In this document: piece by piece, positions 48,392 through 55,913 of the stretch
Layout of the letters: each line of letters begins with the position of its first letter
How positions within the stretch are numbered: the stretch's first letter is position 1
From: UASB124 sp041662445
GTDB taxonomy: Bacteria > Babelota > Babeliae > Babelales > RVW-14
Assembly: GCA_041662445.1 (NCBI GenBank)
Contig: JBAZSL010000004.1
Coordinates: forward strand, 37,769-101,768
Direction of reading: 5' to 3'
Length of the DNA stretch: 64,000 bases
Notes under the pieces: generated by a model
The model's input: only the letters and a program-made list of their open reading frames with translations
The model's database searches: none
What the model was told of the DNA's origin: nothing
Program-made: the position numbers and the translations under genes

Positions 48392-49546
48392 TTAAACCCC
48401 AAGAACCCGTTTTTTTAGACTTTTTTGCGACATCACAACACGCTGCCGTTGCGTTATCGCTATTTTGTAGATGTAATTGTAGAAAAAATCGCGATCGACT
48501 GATTTTACTACCGCCTGCGCATGTGCCTCCGCCAAGGCAACGGGATAGCCATTACCTTTGACACACTGATCGCTGCACACAGCGCACACACGGTCAACAA
48601 GTGTAGCGTCTTGCGCAACCCACGCAGGAACTTCGATACGTACAATTTCGCTTCCGCTATTGAAATAAAAAAAGCAGGGACGGAGTGGCACCGGATAGAG
48701 TTCGGTCACCGCACTTGTGCTTTGAAAGATAATGGTACGCTCACCGGCATCAAGAACAAATGCCAAAAGTTCACGATCTGTAAGCGTAGTAATTTTTTGT
48801 CGCACCACATATACCTGCTCAGGGGGCAGCAAATGTTCAACATCCGGTGCCGTTATGCCCACCTGCATGATATACGCAAGATCGCGAAAACGCGGCATAC
48901 TCAAATATCCTGCAACAGGAACCTGATGATGATAGAGGTCCTGTAACGAGGCGCAGTAGCGGCCCAAAAATCTTTTTCTTACTGCTGCACTTTTTTCTTC
49001 CAAATGCCAAAAAAGTAAATTGCCATCAAACAAGGCAACAAGCGATGTGCTACCGCACGGACCGCCAGCACGTTCGCGCACTTTGTGCGCCAGCAGATCA
49101 AATTCATGCTCTTCGCGTAGTAAATCAACCGTATCTGCAGCATATGCAAGCTGTTGAGCTTCACATTGCGCAGGAACATAAATATGTGGTTCCGAGAAAA
49201 AAGTTGCCGAGCTTGGCGAACCATAATGCAAACAACACCCGGCGGCATTGACCAAGCAACATTCAGCGCCACTCAGATGATGATCAGGATAAATTTGTGA
49301 GCCATCAACCGCACATACCGTATATGAAGATGGTGCGTGAGAACTGCTCATAACATCGCTCAACTCGCCCGTCCATGTTGCCAGATGTTTCTCACGCTGT
49401 TGTGATTGTACCTGCTCTTTAAAACCCGGACATCCAACAAGGCGTTTCAAAAAATCTTTGGTAATAAAAGAGAAAGCGGCATGTTCGCTAAAAAGAAACG
49501 GCGTGATCTTGGTAATTTTCTGGGCAACAAGCGCACGATCAAGCAT
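48392..49546 (-). CDS. NurA-domain nuclease-like protein
   Basis: 384 residues from ATG 49546, which overlaps the stop of the PQ-loop gene by 8 bases. The motif YTVCAVDGSQIYPDHH at about 78-93 is the NurA metal-binding strand (VDGS), and the C-terminal VDRVCAVCSDQCVKGNGYPV ALAEAHAQAVV matches the NurA end block with its conserved histidine. RTIIFQST and IEVPAWVA fit the middle. NurA is a 5'-3' exonuclease that resects DNA ends with HerA ATPase in archaea; bacterial members occur in a few lineages. No herA is in the window. Activity is inferred from motifs only. Confidence 0.75.
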   Translation of the reverse strand: MLDRALVAQKITKITPFLFSEHAAFSFITKDFLKRLVGCPGFKEQVQSQQREKHLATWTGELSDVMSSSHAPSSYTVCAVDGSQIYPDHHLSGAECCLVNAAGCCLHYGSPSSATFFSEPHIYVPAQCEAQQLAYAADTVDLLREEHEFDLLAHKVRERAGGPCGSTSLVALFDGNLLFWHLEEKSAAVRKRFLGRYCASLQDLYHHQVPVAGYLSMPRFRDLAYIMQVGITAPDVEHLLPPEQVYVVRQKITTLTDRELLAFVLDAGERTIIFQSTSAVTELYPVPLRPCFFYFNSGSEIVRIEVPAWVAQDATLVDRVCAVCSDQCVKGNGYPVALAEAHAQAVVKSVDRDFFYNYIYKIAITQRQRVVMSQKSLKKRVLGV

Positions 49547-50189
49547 GATTATCGCGATACCACACAAACTGCAGGCTCATAATACCCGCCATCACCAATC
49601 CTCGTGTTGCGCCGCACAATGTTTGCGGTGGAAGATGGGCTGCAAGGGCGGTTACCAGTTCGATCAAAGCTGCCAGCGCAAGAAAAAAAACAAAACCAAA
49701 ATTGAAACCGGAAACATTTTTTTGGCGGTGAATTTTGACCACCTGTGGCGCTTGGCTTGCAAATGCTGCTGCAAAACTAAACCACCCAAAGGGCTCGGCT
49801 ATCGAAACAGGATTGCAGAGTGCAAAAGGAAGAATCGCGACAAAAAAGACGGTGTTCAATAGATAGAAACGTAATAACCTTTTGGATTCATCACCATGTG
49901 CATAATACACGCGCTGCACAATAAGCGTTATGGTAGCCAGTGTCTGCAATGGTACCATCACTTGGTAGGCCGTAGGCAAATGAAGCCCAAAAATGTAATA
50001 GAGCAAAAATAGGTATGCATTGAAATAGAAGGCAAGCAGTAGATCGCTCACACCAGTCCCTGACTTTGCTCTAAAGTTGGTAATTATTTGTGGCACGAAA
50101 CAGGCAAAGTAAAAGAACTGCGCAACCCACATACTGAGTTCGATGAGACGAGAAGGCGAGATGAAAGACCAAAGCCACGAAAATGCCAT
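49539..50189 (-). CDS. PQ-loop repeat membrane protein
   Basis: 216 residues; GAGGAG 9 bases before ATG. About seven TM helices with two PQ-loops, FVPQIITNFRAKSGTGVSDL at about 32-51 and SQAPQVVKIHRQKNVSGFNF at about 144-163. The two-fold PQ arrangement is that of the cystinosin/SWEET/lysosomal-transporter superfamily, which moves amino acids or sugars by alternating access. Its stop overlaps the nurA start, an odd operon partner. Substrate unknown. Confidence 0.85.
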   Translation of the reverse strand: MAFSWLWSFISPSRLIELSMWVAQFFYFACFVPQIITNFRAKSGTGVSDLLLAFYFNAYLFLLYYIFGLHLPTAYQVMVPLQTLATITLIVQRVYYAHGDESKRLLRFYLLNTVFFVAILPFALCNPVSIAEPFGWFSFAAAFASQAPQVVKIHRQKNVSGFNFGFVFFLALAALIELVTALAAHLPPQTLCGATRGLVMAGIMSLQFVWYRDNHA

Positions 50190-50277
50190 TATATAAGCTC
50201 CTCACGGGAAATACGATTTTCTGTCCTAGCTAGTTTACCAACACCATGGCTGTTTTAAAAATGATGCACCAAAAACG

Positions 50278-50310
50278 AAACAACCCCGTTTTGTGTGAGC
50301 GGGGTTGTTT
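50278..50310 (-). terminator. Rho-independent terminator for the 50348-50950 gene
   Basis: AAACAACCCCG pairs with CGGGGTTGTTT around an 11-base loop. On the minus strand it is followed by CGTTTTT. It lies 37 bases past the stop of the minus-strand gene. Confidence 0.85.
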
Positions 50311-50347
50311 CTACTTGAATTTAATTGCGAAAATGGATAGAGAGGCG

Positions 50348-50950
50348 CTATGCAAGTTGCGCAACGATGGAAACAGAAACAATGCTTTCAACAATCATCT
50401 GCGCTTCTTGATCGGTAATTTTGAGCTCACCTTTTCCATCACAGCTGGCGGCCAATTCGTCAAATAGTGCATGCAATGCACGTGGTGTTTGTGGCTTGTG
50501 CTTTGCCCAGTTTTTAACAAATGACGTCAAGGCTTGTTTACTTGTTGTTGCTTTTTGTTCTAGCCAACCGCCAAGGCTTTTGAAAAGGGTTTCGCCAAAA
50601 AGAGCTGCTGCCACCATAATAAAAAATGCAACAGAACGCACTGTATCCTCTCCACAAGAAAACCATTCAGTATTATTATTGCAGGTAAGAGCAACTAAAA
50701 AGCTAAAAAGCATCAACCCCTTACTATTATTCTTCACCACCTCGCCAATTTTTCGCATAACCGATTGGGAGACCTTCATCTCTTTACCCAATACATCGCA
50801 CACATATCCCCATTTTCTCATTTCCGTAACGGTGATTGGCTGAACAGCGTTGACGTGTTGTTGCACACCCACCTGACCATGAACGCAGCTCACCGAAAGA
50901 ACAGCGACGAGGCTCATTAAACAACTCTTTATTTTACGCATTGTGAACAT
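50348..50950 (-). CDS. Exported protein of unknown family (distant KW...GAR member 3)
   Basis: 200 residues from ATG 50950, with AGAGG 7 bases upstream. Signal peptide (MFTMRKIKSCLMSLVAVLSV SCVHG). It keeps diverged family blocks: MRKWGYVCDVLGKEMKVSQS VMRKIGEVVKNNS, a hydrophobic middle, and ALHALFDELAASCDGKGELK ITDQEAQMIVESIVSVSIVA QLA. The GAR of members 1 and 2 is replaced by EAQ. It is separated from them by the NurA/PQ-loop operon. Function unknown. Confidence 0.65.
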   Translation of the reverse strand: MFTMRKIKSCLMSLVAVLSVSCVHGQVGVQQHVNAVQPITVTEMRKWGYVCDVLGKEMKVSQSVMRKIGEVVKNNSKGLMLFSFLVALTCNNNTEWFSCGEDTVRSVAFFIMVAAALFGETLFKSLGGWLEQKATTSKQALTSFVKNWAKHKPQTPRALHALFDELAASCDGKGELKITDQEAQMIVESIVSVSIVAQLA

Positions 50951-51058
50951 AATCAACCTCTCAATAAAGCCGTAGAAACCTACACAAACTTGCTTCAAAT
51001 CGCGCGCCAGCGTAACATAGGTTTGTCATCTTTTCAACAAACACCTATACTAAGCGCC

Positions 51059-51400
51059 ATGATACCATTTAGACAGCTGTTTACCTTTACTAAGCTTGAG
51101 GTTGCTACAGCCTTTAAGCACGCGCACCTTAAAACATATCACCAAGGGCTTACGCTCCTGCAGGCGCCTCTTGAGCATGCATCGCGAAGTGAACCTTACG
51201 GCAAGTTGCTTATCATCATTGCTGCCGCTGCCGGAAAGGCACATGACCGCAATGCCATGAAACGAAAATTACGCTCCGTTTTTTATCAAGAAAAGCTGTA
51301 CCGCACCGATCCTTCATTCTGGATTCTTATCGTGAAGAAAAAAGCCGTCGGCATGCCGTTCAAAGATATTGAAAAATTCCTACAAGAGTCACTCTCGTGA
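51059..51400 (+). CDS. rnpA: Ribonuclease P protein component
   Basis: 113 residues from ATG 51059. The weakly conserved N-terminus (PFRQLFTFTKLEVATAF) is followed by the RNR signature (GKAHDRNAMKRKLRSVFYQE) that binds precursor tRNA, and the closing helix FKDIEKFLQESL. Together with the RNA subunit it trims tRNA 5' ends. yidD overlaps by 4 bases, as in the usual rpmH-rnpA-yidD order, though rpmH is elsewhere. The RNA subunit gene was not seen in the window. Confidence 0.88.
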   Translation: MIPFRQLFTFTKLEVATAFKHAHLKTYHQGLTLLQAPLEHASRSEPYGKLLIIIAAAAGKAHDRNAMKRKLRSVFYQEKLYRTDPSFWILIVKKKAVGMPFKDIEKFLQESLS

Positions 51401-51828
51401 AACATCATTATCTTCATTGCACCAAAAAGTGGTGCTCCCTTGTTGCCGCCAGCACCTATGCCGTAGCTCGCCAACTGCTGGGACCCGCCTATGTCTGTAT
51501 TTATCCGGTAACGTGTCCCGATTATGCCCGTGCAATGTTAACGCACAAGCCATTCTACGTGAGCATTCCCCTTATTGCGCTACGGCTTTTAAGCTGCAAT
51601 CCCCTCACGGCACTCATTCGACACGTACATTACAAAACATTTTGCAGTGTTCATGGTTCGATACACCCGATTTCGCCAGAGGCTACATCGGGCACTCACC
51701 ACGAACGGATTAAAACCCCGTTCACCCCGCCTACGCCACAGGTGGCTTCGACGGGCAGGCCTGAGTGTATCGCTCGTCCGCCGAAGCTATCGAAAGCGAA
51801 GGCGGAAAGGGCGAACGTTAAAAAATAA
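51397..51828 (+). CDS. yidD: YidD-like membrane insertion factor with repeat-derived C-terminus
   Basis: 143 residues from GTG 51397. The YidD-type core lies at about 20-90: LLGPAYVCIYPVTCPDYARA, FYVSIPLIALRLLSCNP, with the C-x-x-x-x-x-C-x-x-Y-A and R-L-L-x-C-N-P pattern in diverged form. YidD helps YidC insert membrane proteins. After about residue 105 the frame runs through a palindromic repeat (51719-51817), giving a low-complexity tail, FTPPTPQVASTGRPECIARP PKLSKAKAERANVKK, which is not part of the family. The gene was probably extended or cut short by the insertion. Confidence 0.7.
   Translation: MKHHYLHCTKKWCSLVAASTYAVARQLLGPAYVCIYPVTCPDYARAMLTHKPFYVSIPLIALRLLSCNPLTALIRHVHYKTFCSVHGSIHPISPEATSGTHHERIKTPFTPPTPQVASTGRPECIARPPKLSKAKAERANVKK
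51719..51817. repeat. Palindromic element inside the yidD reading frame
   Basis: CGTTCACCC ... CGCCT at the left and AGGCGG ... GGGCGAACG at the right are inverted ends; the inside holds more short hairpins (CTTCGACGGGCAGGC, CGCCGAAGCTATCGAAAGCG). It resembles the widespread CGTTCG...CGAACG intergenic palindromes. A half-site, CACCACGAACGG, lies just upstream at 51697-51708. Confidence 0.6.
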
Positions 51829-51843
51829 AATTGGGGAATTTCT

Positions 51844-53727
51844 GTGCTACGTCGGCTCATCATCACTATCACCCTCTTCCTCTGTGTCATTCTAGGGTGC
51901 CTCGTTTTTTTAATGGAACGGGACTGGGTCGACTTTTCAAAACTTGACGCCTACAAGGCCATACACGCCTCGGTCGTGCTTGATGATGAAGGCAACGAAA
52001 TCGCTCATTTCTCACTTGATAAACAGGCTTCAGTACCCTACCAAAAGATACCTGCTATGCTTGTTAAAGCATTTGTCGCCGCTGAAGATCATAATTTTTT
52101 TGATCACCCAGGCATTTCATTTCGTGGCATTGTCCGATCTATGCTCGTCAATATCTATCACGGACGTAAAGTACAGGGAGCCAGCACCATCACGCAACAA
52201 CTCGCACGTGGCATGTTTTTATCGTATGAACGCACCTATCTGCGCAAGATACAAGAGATATTTCTTGCGCTCCAACTTGAACGCCAACTTTCCAAAGAAC
52301 AAATTTTCGAGCTTTATCTCAACAACATGTACTTTGGCCGTGGTATTTATGGCATTGAAGCAGCATGCAAACGTTTTTGGAATATTCCCCTCGAGCAGAT
52401 AAGCATTGCCCAAGCAGCAACATTGGCAGCCGTTGCTAAATCTGCGCGTTTTTTTTCGCCACTTAATGCACCCGCAAATGCCCAACGACGACGCAATATA
52501 ATCATCGAAAGTATGTATAAGCTTGGATTCGTCAATAATAAAGAGCGCACACAAGCACTGCAAACGTTATTACGCACTCAGGATTATGCCATTGGTGACC
52601 CTATGCGCTTGTATGTACAGGAGTGGATACGAGCGTGGGCCGAAATCACTTTTGGCAAGGATAGCGTGTACCGTCGTCGACTAAAAATAAAAACAACCAT
52701 CAATACCGCGATCCAAGAGAAAGCAGAACTCGCTTTTGGCCAAACCATACAAAGTCTTCGTAGCCGCATGGGATCTGAAATTAACGGTGGCCTGATTTCA
52801 CTTGATCCAGAAACCGGACATATCAAAGCGCTCATCGGAGGATTTGATTTTCGCCAATCACAATTCAACCGTGCGCTCCAAGCACGACGCCAAATTGGGT
52901 CAACTTTCAAGCCCCTTATTTATGCGCTGGCTATGAAGGCCGGCATCGAAATGGATAGCGTCTTTGTCGACGAGCCTATTTCTATCCAGCTTCCCGCTGG
53001 AAATGTGTGGCAACCAAAAAACTGGACCGATTCGTTTGATGGGCCGATGACACTTGCCCATGCCATCACTTTTTCGAACAACATTGTAACCATAAAACTT
53101 TTTCTCAAAATAGGCGCTTCTTACGTCGTCGCATGGGCGCAACGTTTTGGCCTCACACACCTTTTGCCTTATCCCTCTGCCGCACTGGGAACAGCTGAAG
53201 CAACGGTAGCCGAAAACGCAGCCGCGTTTAATGTGTTTGCCAATAACGGCACCTACGTCAAACCATGCCTTGTTGAATGGGTAAAAGATGAAACGGGAGC
53301 AAAGATTTGGCAGGCAGAGCCAGAACGATACCGCGTAGTGGATTCCACTATTAATTCAAAAATGGTTAATTTACTTTCGCACCGCATGAACATGCTTAAA
53401 CGCCGCGACCCTGATGGATGGATCGATGCTGATTCCATCGGCAAGACGGGATCGACCAATGGCGCGGCAACTACCTGGTTTGTGGGGTCAACTCCCTCTC
53501 TCACTACAGCATTGTACGTTGGACGTGATGATAATAAACCCATGGGTAGTCAATTATTTGCGTCAGGAACAGCGATTCCCATCTGGATTAATTTCTACAA
53601 ATCGTTACGGCATCCAAAGAAGCATTTTTACATCGACCCACACCTGCGTGAATACAGCATCAATTGGATTTCGGGTGAAGAAGTAGATAAATCTAATGAT
53701 CCGGATGTCATTACGCTATTACGGTAA
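51844..53727 (+). CDS. Class A penicillin-binding protein (PBP1A type)
   Basis: 627 residues from GTG 51844. TM helix at 4-24, then glycosyltransferase 51 motifs (AFVAAEDHNFFDHPGISFRG with catalytic Glu, GASTITQQLARGMFLSYERT, RKIQEIFLALQLE) and the transpeptidase: STFKPLIYAL (serine/lysine), SNNIVTIK and KTGSTNGAATTWFVG. It both polymerises glycan strands and cross-links stem peptides. All catalytic residues are present, so the cell makes peptidoglycan. It is shorter than E. coli PBP1a, lacking its OB insert. Confidence 0.96.
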   Translation: MLRRLIITITLFLCVILGCLVFLMERDWVDFSKLDAYKAIHASVVLDDEGNEIAHFSLDKQASVPYQKIPAMLVKAFVAAEDHNFFDHPGISFRGIVRSMLVNIYHGRKVQGASTITQQLARGMFLSYERTYLRKIQEIFLALQLERQLSKEQIFELYLNNMYFGRGIYGIEAACKRFWNIPLEQISIAQAATLAAVAKSARFFSPLNAPANAQRRRNIIIESMYKLGFVNNKERTQALQTLLRTQDYAIGDPMRLYVQEWIRAWAEITFGKDSVYRRRLKIKTTINTAIQEKAELAFGQTIQSLRSRMGSEINGGLISLDPETGHIKALIGGFDFRQSQFNRALQARRQIGSTFKPLIYALAMKAGIEMDSVFVDEPISIQLPAGNVWQPKNWTDSFDGPMTLAHAITFSNNIVTIKLFLKIGASYVVAWAQRFGLTHLLPYPSAALGTAEATVAENAAAFNVFANNGTYVKPCLVEWVKDETGAKIWQAEPERYRVVDSTINSKMVNLLSHRMNMLKRRDPDGWIDADSIGKTGSTNGAATTWFVGSTPSLTTALYVGRDDNKPMGSQLFASGTAIPIWINFYKSLRHPKKHFYIDPHLREYSINWISGEEVDKSNDPDVITLLR

Positions 53728-53731
53728 AAAA

Positions 53732-55807
53732 TCAACCGGGGAGCGGGATGCTGATTGCATCAACGTTATCGTATACCATCTTGCCATCCAAATTCAGACT
53801 CGCACCTGGTTGCAGATTGATATGAATATCGTAATCGCCGCCCTTCGCATGATCACCAAACACAATGCTCGATGAAAGAGCTTGGGGGAGCGTCTCATTG
53901 CCATAATTAACATTGAAAAAATATGTGGTTGGATCAACATCTTTAAGTACCGCAATAAAATTTCCATCCGGACGCCAGCTAATAGGATAAACTGATTCTC
54001 CAACACCCGCTAAATTTGCCGCATCTATCAAAGAAAGCATCGTCCCATCAAAATTGTACGTTCTTATCAAATTTATGCCCAAACGTGAGCCACATGTAAT
54101 CAAATATCTCCCATCCGGGTTCCAACTGAGCGAATGAACTAAAGTATCCCGACCCCAAGAAGTATGCGTACAAAATGTAAGCGAAGAGCCATCAAATCGA
54201 TATACGTGTATTTCATAATTATCTGTCGGCCTATACCCACCCACGGCAAGATATCTGCCATCAGGGCTCCATCGCACTGCGTAAATAATGTTACCGTAAT
54301 CTATATATGCCGCGACAGTAAGCGAAGCGCCATCAAACCGCAGCACTTCAGCACGAGCTGGCGCCGAAGCATTCCCAATAACTAAGTATTTTCCGTCGGG
54401 GCTCCAATCGAGCGATTCAGAATTTTCATCAAACTGTGCAACAAGTGGTAATGATGTTCCATTAAAACGGAATACCCTTACATAACACAAACTTATTGGC
54501 TGATATCCCCCAACGGCAAGATATCTGCCATCAGGACTCCATCGCACTTCAGAAACAATGATATCGAAATCTGCCTCTGCCCATAAGACAAGTCTTGTGC
54601 CATCAAAGTAATAAACTTTTATATTATGTTTATTATCTCCGCCTATGCCACCGACCGCAAGAAATTTGCCGTCAGGGCTCCACTGTACAGATTTGACAAC
54701 CGAATCTCCGTCACCATACAGCTGTGTATCATATAACGTCGCAGCAACCACATCAAATCGATATACACGTACTTCTGAATTATGCCCTGTAGCAAAAAGC
54801 CACCCATTTGGATGCCAACTGAATGCATGCAGGCCCGATTTATCACTTAATCTTTCGGCCAAATTTTTATAGGTCAACGTCGTATCACTCACACACGTAA
54901 GTTTGCTATCTGCGATAACCGTCCCACGCGCGAGACGAAATCCGGTATGTGTTGTTTGCATATCGCAGCCATTAAGATAGAGGACCGATGTAACATCTGT
55001 CATTTTGAAGAAATTATTATCGGTATACGTATTGTTGAGCGTATAAGGTGCATCGGTAAAAGTTGCCGGAGCGACAGAAAAGGTAACGTCAGGATCAAAA
55101 TATAAGCAAGAATTGTTGACGATAAAACTTGGCATCGGTGAATGGTACACGAACGCCGATGTACCGGTGACCATCACATCATTGTGAATAAAGAGTTGTC
55201 CCTGCTGAAGAAGAAAATCATCCGCAGGGGCGAATACAACATTATCAAACACTAGTTTGCTACTAAGAGCTGCGCAGCGCAGTGGTGGATAGGTAGGCGC
55301 GTTGCGCATGCTTGTTACCACGGCATTGGCAATGGTAAGCGTTATGTTGGTATCAACAAAAATTTGCGCGTTTTCGCCAACAATAATCTGGCAACCTTGT
55401 GCATCAATAATCGTATCCCCATTGATATGCACTACGTTGCCCGCTGGAATAACAAAATCACCATGAAGAATAAGCGTATGACCACGACCATCGATATAAC
55501 CGCCAGTAGTCAGTGTTACACCACTATCAAACTCAAGGTCCTTAAGCATGCGAACCGTACCGGTTTCGCGCAAATCAAGATCACCGGATACCGAAAACAA
55601 AAGATCCATCGAAACGCAGGCATCGGGCATAACGGTGAAACCTTCGTTAAGTCTCACAAACCCTTGTGCAACTTCATTGTTGTGAAAAACGTGATTATTT
55701 GTTTCGTAAGCCGTCTGATTGTCGTATGCCGTGATACTACTTGCGGTGAGCAATGCGCTGTTTGCAATGGTTACTACAAACGCACACAAATGAAACACAT
55801 ACTTCAT
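53732..55807 (-). CDS. Exported beta-solenoid plus seven-bladed WD40 propeller protein
   Basis: 691 residues; signal peptide MKYVFHLCAFVVTIANSALL TASS. Residues about 60-320 hold parallel-beta-helix-like repeats (ISGDLDLRETGTVRML..., GYIDGRGHTLILHGDFVIPA, IIDAQGCQIIVGENAQIFVD). Residues about 340-640 hold seven WD40-like blades each with (V/L)xWSPDGxYLAVGG: FSWHPNGWLFATGH, VQWSPDGKFLAVGG, VRWSPDGRYLAVGG (twice), LDWSPDGKYLVIGN, LSWNPDGRYLITCG and ISWRPDGNFIAVLK. Each blade is followed by (V/I)xVYRFDG. Both folds are surface-binding modules. The C-terminus returns to a short beta-helix. Partner unknown; a surface or secreted adhesin is one possibility. Confidence 0.85.
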   Translation of the reverse strand: MKYVFHLCAFVVTIANSALLTASSITAYDNQTAYETNNHVFHNNEVAQGFVRLNEGFTVMPDACVSMDLLFSVSGDLDLRETGTVRMLKDLEFDSGVTLTTGGYIDGRGHTLILHGDFVIPAGNVVHINGDTIIDAQGCQIIVGENAQIFVDTNITLTIANAVVTSMRNAPTYPPLRCAALSSKLVFDNVVFAPADDFLLQQGQLFIHNDVMVTGTSAFVYHSPMPSFIVNNSCLYFDPDVTFSVAPATFTDAPYTLNNTYTDNNFFKMTDVTSVLYLNGCDMQTTHTGFRLARGTVIADSKLTCVSDTTLTYKNLAERLSDKSGLHAFSWHPNGWLFATGHNSEVRVYRFDVVAATLYDTQLYGDGDSVVKSVQWSPDGKFLAVGGIGGDNKHNIKVYYFDGTRLVLWAEADFDIIVSEVRWSPDGRYLAVGGYQPISLCYVRVFRFNGTSLPLVAQFDENSESLDWSPDGKYLVIGNASAPARAEVLRFDGASLTVAAYIDYGNIIYAVRWSPDGRYLAVGGYRPTDNYEIHVYRFDGSSLTFCTHTSWGRDTLVHSLSWNPDGRYLITCGSRLGINLIRTYNFDGTMLSLIDAANLAGVGESVYPISWRPDGNFIAVLKDVDPTTYFFNVNYGNETLPQALSSSIVFGDHAKGGDYDIHINLQPGASLNLDGKMVYDNVDAISIPLPG

Positions 55808-55913
55808 AGCCTCTCTCCCTTTTTACAAAAAAGCCTGATTAACGTGCTTCACTTTAGAGAAAAGAAATGAGGTCGGTCAAGCCCTTGCCATATCATCAGA
55901 TTATTGCGCTAGC

